Shown here: positions 9,301-12,014 of the stretch, in pieces | Position numbering within the stretch: position 1 is the stretch's first letter | How the letters are laid out: every line of letters begins with the position of its first letter | NCBI GenBank assembly: GCA_964524125.1 | Contig: CAZGBY010000048.1 | Span: 1 to 12,014 of the forward strand | Direction: 5' to 3' | DNA length: 12,014 bases | DNA from: CAG-307 sp964524125 | GTDB lineage: Bacteria > Bacillota_I > Bacilli_A > Acholeplasmatales > Anaeroplasmataceae | Notes under the pieces: model-generated | The model's database searches: none | What the model was told of the DNA's origin: nothing | The model's input: the letters and a program-made list of their open reading frames with translations, nothing else | Translations under genes and position numbers: made by a program

Positions 9301-12014
9301 CTCATCACAAAGATCTATAGTAATTGGTCTTGGCGTGATTTCAAGGATTCCCCAATTATATGAAATATTATAATTTAGTGTTACGTCTTGATTATAAATA
9401 GATGAATTAATAACGAATTCAAATTTATTTAATTCTCCGGTTTGCCATACATTTATAATAGATGTAATTGTATCCTCATCTATAATTAATTCATCTTTGT
9501 AACCTAGAATTTCATCACATTTTTCATTTTCTTCATAAATACATTCATGTGATAAAGAATATTCTTTGTCTAGATTTTTTATTTCAGTATCATCATATAC
9601 TTTAGTTAAATCTTCAGTAGATATAGTAATATATCTTAGTGTTATTTCAAGAATTCCCCAATCATATGTAATATCATAATTTGATGTAACATCTTGATTA
9701 TCTTCTATACTATATATTATAAATTCAAATTTATTTAATTCTCCGGTTTGCCATACATTTATAATAGATGTAATTGTATCCTCATCTATAATTAATTTGT
9801 CATTTTTACCAAGAGATTTTTCTATATTATTATCAGTAATAGAATATTCCTTATTTATATTTTTAAGTTCATAACCATCATACTCTTTAGTTAAATCTTC
9901 AGTAGATATAGTAATAATTCGTGGAGTAATTTCAAGTGTACCAATGTTATATATAATATCATAATTTGACGTAACATCTTTATCTTCTTTAAATATACTA
10001 ATATCAACACTATTATCATAAATACCTACATATTTACAAGAAAACCAATTAGAATAAACTATACTATGTCCTAAATCTGTTTGTTCTAACTTTTCTAAAT
10101 CATATGAATGATAACATCCATCATATTCCCAAACCTCATTATAAGTACCTATAATAATTTCTCTATGAAGAATTGAAATATAACTATCTTCTGTTTCAAT
10201 AGAATAATTATTAGTTACATATTTGTCATCATAAGTAATATAATAATCAGTAATTTTATTAATATATGTACCAACATTAATCGCATCTACAGGATTATTA
10301 TCTTGATAAGTTCTAGTTTCAATTTCAAGTTCTTGTCCTGGTACTATATCAAAATATTCTTCATCTATTTGAAGTTTATATTCTTTAAAATTAATTATTT
10401 CATCATTATAGATAATCTCATATGGAGAAAGATTTATTTTAATTTTTCTTTGTGAAATAGTTAATGTAAATTCATTAATTAAAATTTCATAGTTTGAAGT
10501 TACTTCTATATTATAATCATTTTTAATACTATATGTTACATCTTTTTGAGTAAACGTAGAACTTTCTTCAACATTATAAATAGATATTGATTTAGCAAAT
10601 AAAATCTCATCATCTACTAAACTACCTTCTATAATATCAAATGAATCAGTATATAGTTCTTCACCATCATAAACCTTACTAATGTTGTTCATATTAATTT
10701 CTAAATATCTTTTTTCAACAACTAATAAAGCTTCATTAGTTTCAATTTTATAATTAGATGTTACATCTTGATTATTATATTTAATTTTCAATGTTCTTAC
10801 AAAACAAATATAAGAACCAGCCTCTAATGCTTCCTCTTCAATATTTCCATCCTTAATCTTTGTAGCTAAAAATACTGATAATTCATGATTTTCAACTAAA
10901 TCAAAATAATCTTCATCAACTACAAGATTATATGTTGTATCAAGTACTTTTCCATCATAGATTTTAGAGTTGTCTTGAATAGCTAACTTAATAGGTCTTG
11001 CTAAAACATTTAATGAAGAACTAGAAACTACGACCTTATAATTTTTAGTTACATCTTCTTCATTTTCATTGACTATAGTAATATTTGCATTGTTTACAGA
11101 CGTACCAACATTTGTTTGAATACCAGTACCAGTTACATTTATAATATGACCTTCAAGTAATGCATTTTCATCCTTTAAATAATAATTACTAGATGTTAAA
11201 GATAAACCGTCATATATCTTTTGTTCATCTTCCATTACAACTTCGATTAATCTTTGATTAATAGTTAAAGTACCATAATTATAAATCAAATTATAATTAT
11301 CAGTTACGTCTAATCCTTTATTATCTAAAACTTTTACCTTAACTATATTAGAATAATTACCTACATCTATTTTTTCGGTTTTTTCTATAACTTCAATATG
11401 ATGAGAGGAAATTAAACCTTCATATGTATATAAGGATGATTTTTCATTACCATCATAAGTGTATGTTTGATCATTAGTAGTAATCGTTAAATCACGTTTA
11501 TTAACATTTAATATACCATTTTTAACGTTAATATCATAGTTTCCACTAACTATGTTACCATTATTATAAATAGTAATAGATGAAGGAATATTATCTGTGC
11601 TACCAACATTTGTAATAGAACTATCAATTTTTATTTCTATTTCATCATTATTAGCAAGAGTACCTGATGTTATTTCATATTCATTATTTTTAAGTTCATA
11701 ACCATCATAAACTTTAACATCTGATGAAATAGTCACTGTTATACTTCTTTGATTAAAATATATATCTGATTCATGAAGCATAAGATTGTAACACGATGTC
11801 ACATCTTGTCCGTTATGATCAATAATAATTATATCATCTAAATTTGGAATAACTGTTGTTGAATTTGTGGTCAAATCATTATATACAAAATCAGAGCAAG
11901 ATATTGTATCACCATTTATTAAACCAATACCTGAAACTGTAGGTAATGCACCATATGTGATTGTAGATTCATTTACATAAACATCTAAATCAATTGGTTC
12001 AATTACAAATGTTG
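3331..12014 (-). CDS. Giant YDG/MBG-repeat surface protein with internal transglutaminase-like domain (5' end outside window)
   Basis: The frame is open from the window edge to a TAG at 3331-3333, giving at least 2893 residues. A TTG at 11874 is not the true start: codons upstream of it continue in frame through a further repeat and no ribosome site is present. Residues 7 to 1963 are 22 tandem domains of 80 to 102 residues. Each opens with a strand such as ITIST, then a Y-D-G motif, a mid VG/INVG turn, a late DVTSNY motif and a final GTLEITPR-like strand. This is the pattern of the immunoglobulin-like YDG and MBG domains of bacterial surface proteins. An acidic linker (1964-1985) leads to a transglutaminase-like region (to about 2233), then an Asn/Gly linker and seven more repeats. 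No LPXTG, membrane helix or cell-wall-binding module is seen at the C-terminus, which ends directly on the last strand of repeat 29. The protein is probably secreted and forms a long fibre for adhesion or envelope structure. The signal peptide would be in the missing part. It heads an operon with three membrane proteins. Confidence 0.95.
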   Translation of the reverse strand, partial: TFVIEPIDLDVYVNESTITYGALPTVSGIGLINGDTISCSDFVYNDLTTNSTTVIPNLDDIIIIDHNGQDVTSCYNLMLHESDIYFNQRSITVTISSDVKVYDGYELKNNEYEITSGTLANNDEIEIKIDSSITNVGSTDNIPSSITIYNNGNIVSGNYDINVKNGILNVNKRDLTITTNDQTYTYDGNEKSSLYTYEGLISSHHIEVIEKTEKIDVGNYSNIVKVKVLDNKGLDVTDNYNLIYNYGTLTINQRLIEVVMEDEQKIYDGLSLTSSNYYLKDENALLEGHIINVTGTGIQTNVGTSVNNANITIVNENEEDVTKNYKVVVSSSSLNVLARPIKLAIQDNSKIYDGKVLDTTYNLVVDEDYFDLVENHELSVFLATKIKDGNIEEEALEAGSYICFVRTLKIKYNNQDVTSNYKIETNEALLVVEKRYLEINMNNISKVYDGEELYTDSFDIIEGSLVDDEILFAKSISIYNVEESSTFTQKDVTYSIKNDYNIEVTSNYEILINEFTLTISQRKIKINLSPYEIIYNDEIINFKEYKLQIDEEYFDIVPGQELEIETRTYQDNNPVDAINVGTYINKITDYYITYDDKYVTNNYSIETEDSYISILHREIIIGTYNEVWEYDGCYHSYDLEKLEQTDLGHSIVYSNWFSCKYVGIYDNSVDISIFKEDKDVTSNYDIIYNIGTLEITPRIITISTEDLTKEYDGYELKNINKEYSITDNNIEKSLGKNDKLIIDEDTITSIINVWQTGELNKFEFIIYSIEDNQDVTSNYDITYDWGILEITLRYITISTEDLTKVYDDTEIKNLDKEYSLSHECIYEENEKCDEILGYKDELIIDEDTITSIINVWQTGELNKFEFVINSSIYNQDVTLNYNISYNWGILEITPRPITIDLCDEVWEYDGCYHSYDLEKKEQTDLGHSIVYSNWTEVKYVGKYNNNVTINVFKENYGDVTSNYNITCNFGTLEITPRTITISTNNLYKVYDGYELKNVNKEYSIKDKDNLETKSLGQNDVLIIYEDTITSITYFDESGEFNKFEFYIYSNEDEKDVTENYQISNPNWGKLTIYKRHFNISLVNKEKTYDKTPLYTNEWTEDINSYDLSHDEKLNIFGLAKTDSLFVKSKSITYVKESNTFNQADVVYSITHSNGKNTLSNYEFNINDFSLTIIKRNLVIKPKDEIKIYDGKELIAKNWVYVNDTSLANGDYLNVTYTGSIINVGEVDSFISIYNIYDDNDTSSLAENYNITLLNGNLKITPRPIQIILEDFEVTYNDSIITCSKYNLSTISPYLSLVEGQILTIQTKTYKEDDQIVAINVGTYINKVQSAKIVTQDNQDVTSNYEIDTIDSKIIINPRPITIGPYNEIWEYDGNNHSYDKDTILSTDLGHTITYDNWTMVKDVGKYDNDVTIIILKSTEDVTSNYDITYSGTLEITKRIIVISTDDLSKEYDGTILTNSDKKYYLSKELGTDDELVIDESTITSIKYVKESRTLNKFDFSIYNKEKDVTSNYDFSYEWGTLTITAREVIVNIESYEWVYDSLVHHHQVYELIRNDLSSALVVGDKDEIIGYSFIQNVGEAVNAIDIKITSEENEDRSDNYKLSYKTGILKVLPCDLTIKPKESYIEYDGKSHNITEYEASNLGINDSLEISTSLTKTYVSDNEKYGIENSITKYSILRDNEDVSGNYNITLEESIFEIIKREITIAPMDKEIIYDGKSHNITDYIVKIGSIVEGEILKIETLLTKTYVSDNEKYGNENSITKYHFYKDDQDVTDNYDVTTVTGLFKIISRTIEIKPDDAQKEYDGEPLTSNKAIVTSGNLLAGDVIQDIESLCITYVNESTTENVAKLESIVILNSIDEDVTSSYAITLGKGNLNINPCTVFVETGSASKTYDGEALTNSNFENPKLYSNDIMENAKTTGSITDPGEVENSFEADIYNSKGDNITNCYIFKGTGVLTIFATSEDDTQDRPDNDNNLNMENPIPVFDVISSVAGAQYLKLASYVNYNGTDRFTGNVTYPGLTNEMTLISSKLNDMGIAYNTLEILDYSYNLSPYYTLSSSSGENGRIYKFLKYSYSSNPYLETDITDAYTNFVYNNYLGIDSYTKEEMLNVWSKHYTNESYSVYDTIFNVKKLVQNYTGYSLNYDQGLDYSGNCAVYFFNGNNGKGASSALCRHYSTAAVMMLRALGIPARYTVGYLTDSLIPNIKTTVYNNQGHAWVEVFIDNIGWINLEVTGSSSGNDNNGNNNGNNDFTDESIVLSIKEVYAQYSGQIRYLDLDNEIFISYNSEYGPYTFKVDHVLYDDCPINVGTYKVSFDDEIENGIYKYIHIYDKDGVDVTVELMSRINLSDEEGKIIIYQSLLTITSESAKKTYDGTLLQCPYYNVDGELNADHTLEVFNFAGILTPESNVDNTFDYIVKDKDGNNVTSNYKIESNYGTLTINKINLKITSHSDEKTYDGKALYNKNYDIEGSILENHTLKLVLFTSITYPSESCKNTLIFKIYSNDLDVTESLYEIEYNYGTLTIKSINLIIQTNSESRIYDGNEWYNSTYSILQGSLLFTDTLEVAKYTSICDVDTLDNQLEFTITNSEGINLIEKTCYSIIPIYGTLEVKPACITITSSSKSKTYDTYELTQNSGTYKITSDITMAFDIIIDYNCNGSITNPGTVKNTFNPIIKSSDGKDITNNFEITKIEGDLTVTATITNIDLYFKDYAKVYSAKEVSYLNLIKGYNTIDNSKYYYKITYQKELLNEDGIYNLIDECIKPGTYRILPSIKIYFKDDTKTKDDYVDVTDILFNVKESSGKLTITKRAIEVTTGSLSCEYDGKEHYNHTYNISSTYKLISSHTLSCDWLTTLVNITSEPIENEIDNIKIYDSNGIDVSDCYDVTVINGTIEIYV
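3334..5256 (-). repeat. C-terminal array of seven YDG-type protein repeats
   Basis: Seven coding repeats follow the transglutaminase-like domain, at 5256-4939, 4938-4690, 4689-4438, 4437-4180, 4179-3913, 3912-3595 and 3594-3334. Five are 83-89 residues and have YDG or YDT. The first and sixth are 106 residues and have YSG or YSA in place of YDG, with an extended Tyr-rich insert before a GTY turn, so they form a separate subtype. Ends such as YGTLTI recur. This array carries 11 of the protein's 28 visible cysteines in about 640 residues, denser than the N-terminal array. Confidence 0.88.
5257..5315 (-). other. Asn/Gly-rich linker after the transglutaminase-like domain
   Basis: This encodes a low-complexity Ser, Gly, Asn, Asp stretch (SSGNDNNGNNNGNN) between the end of the catalytic-type domain and the first C-terminal repeat. 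It is likely a flexible hinge. The matching plus-strand DNA is a simple run built on tta/ttt/cca triplets, prone to slippage in length. Confidence 0.8.
5316..6057 (-). other. Transglutaminase-like domain of the giant surface protein
   Basis: The core shows the three signatures of the transglutaminase/cysteine-protease superfamily. ALCRHYS carries the nucleophile Cys (codon 5500-5502), in front of the typical LRALGIPAR-TVGY helix and strand. GHAWVEVF carries His (5371-5373), 43 residues later. GWINLEVTGS carries an acid at the third triad position (Glu, 5323-5325), where many family members have Asp. The approximately 140 residues before the core (6057 to about 5650) contain no repeat and probably form an N-terminal cap or extension of this domain. 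The family includes cross-linking enzymes, peptidases and inactive binding versions. The intact Cys-His pair suggests activity. Substrate is unknown; it could be the repeats themselves, a host protein or wall peptide. Confidence 0.88.
6058..6123 (-). other. Acidic low-complexity linker before the transglutaminase-like region
   Basis: About 22 residues rich in Asp and Asn (DDTQDRPDNDNN, then PIPVF) separate the last N-terminal repeat from the folded region that follows. It is probably an exposed hinge. Confidence 0.75.
9257..9305 (-). repeat. 49-base exact direct repeat, copy 1 (second copy 10091-10139)
   Basis: These 49 bases are identical to 10091-10139, which lie 834 bases away. They encode the start of the WEYDG-type repeats beginning at 9327 and 10161, including EVWEYDG and CYHSYDLEK. 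Such exact identity between otherwise diverged repeats points to recent duplication or gene conversion. Confidence 0.85.
9416..9491 (-). repeat. 76-base exact direct repeat, copy 1 (second copy 9722-9797)
   Basis: These 76 bases are identical to 9722-9797, offset by 306 bases, exactly one protein repeat of 102 codons. They encode the shared LIIDEDTITS and VWQTGELNKFEF segments of the neighbouring repeats at 9918 and 9633. The flanks differ, so this is a recent tandem duplication or conversion tract and a hot spot for in-frame gain or loss of a repeat. Confidence 0.9.
9722..9797 (-). repeat. 76-base exact direct repeat, copy 2
   Basis: Second copy of the tract at 9416-9491, inside the repeat that begins at 9918. 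Confidence 0.9.
10091..10139 (-). repeat. 49-base exact direct repeat, copy 2
   Basis: Second copy of the tract at 9257-9305, inside the WEYDG-type repeat that begins at 10161. Confidence 0.85.

Larger units (their letters stand above)
6124..11994 (-). repeat. N-terminal array of 22 YDG/MBG-type protein repeats
   Basis: Repeat starts on the minus strand are 11994, 11745, 11493, 11250, 10995, 10707, 10446, 10161, 9918, 9633, 9327, 9081, 8787, 8487, 8226, 7938, 7698, 7434, 7170, 6909, 6642 and 6375. Bases 11995-12014 are the tail of a further one. The first is an MBG-like version with TYGALPT and NGDT instead of YDG. The others carry YDG, or YND, YDK, YDD or YDS variants. Subtypes recur in order: WEYDG with a GHSIVYSNW turn at 10161, 9327 and 7938; a STEDL-YDG type following it at 9918, 9081 and 7698; and a YND type with INVGTYINK at 10446 and 8226. 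This shows growth by block duplication. Confidence 0.93.

Noticed and set aside
11872..11874. TTG as the start codon of the giant gene
   Set aside because: The frame continues upstream to the window edge through a complete repeat domain, and no Shine-Dalgarno sequence precedes the TTG.
3334..11994. CRISPR array or non-coding satellite
   Set aside because: The repetition is at protein level in a single unbroken frame, with variable DNA and no constant repeat/spacer pattern.
1169..12014. Mycoplasma-type code with TGA as Trp
   Set aside because: No gene here ends in TGA, which would allow it, but the roughly 20 Trp codons of the giant gene are all TGG in very AT-rich DNA, which strongly favours the standard code.

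Overview
The window is very AT-rich, and every confidently called gene lies on the minus strand. It looks like the chromosome of a low-GC Gram-positive bacterium (Bacillota, Bacilli/Erysipelotrichia-like or a walled relative of Mollicutes, plausibly gut-associated). This rests on base composition, strong AGGAGG/AAGGA ribosome binding sites, a Bacillota-style PHP histidinol-phosphatase and a giant repeat-built surface protein. About 20 tryptophans in the giant gene are all TGG, which argues for the standard genetic code. The taxon itself cannot be named from this sequence.

Layout in order of minus-strand transcription (right to left). Positions 12014 to 3331 are the 3' part of one enormous gene, at least 2893 residues, whose 5' end lies outside the window. 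It encodes at least 29 complete immunoglobulin-like repeats of the YDG/MBG kind. 22 of them precede and 7 follow a single transglutaminase-like cysteine domain with a visible Cys-His-Glu triad. Its stop codon sits inside the Shine-Dalgarno sequence of the next gene. Three membrane-protein genes follow without a break (3319-2426, 2405-1704, 1720-1169). The last two overlap and encode proteins that look distantly related to each other. A hairpin at 1097-1134 ends this unit.

A separate gene at 1056-226 encodes a PHP-family phosphatase of the HisJ/HisK type. Its own promoter (1087-1115) overlaps the preceding terminator hairpin, and a clear rho-independent terminator follows at 147-184. At the left edge (3-146) a plus-strand open stretch resembles the decayed C-terminal end of a group II intron reverse transcriptase.

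The main biological proposal is that the giant protein and the three membrane proteins form one cell-surface module: a long extracellular fibre carrying one internal transglutaminase-like domain, made together with membrane partners. The giant protein has no LPXTG motif or membrane segment at its C-terminus, so it must be held at its unseen N-terminus, by partners, or be released. Joint function is inferred from gene order and translational coupling only.
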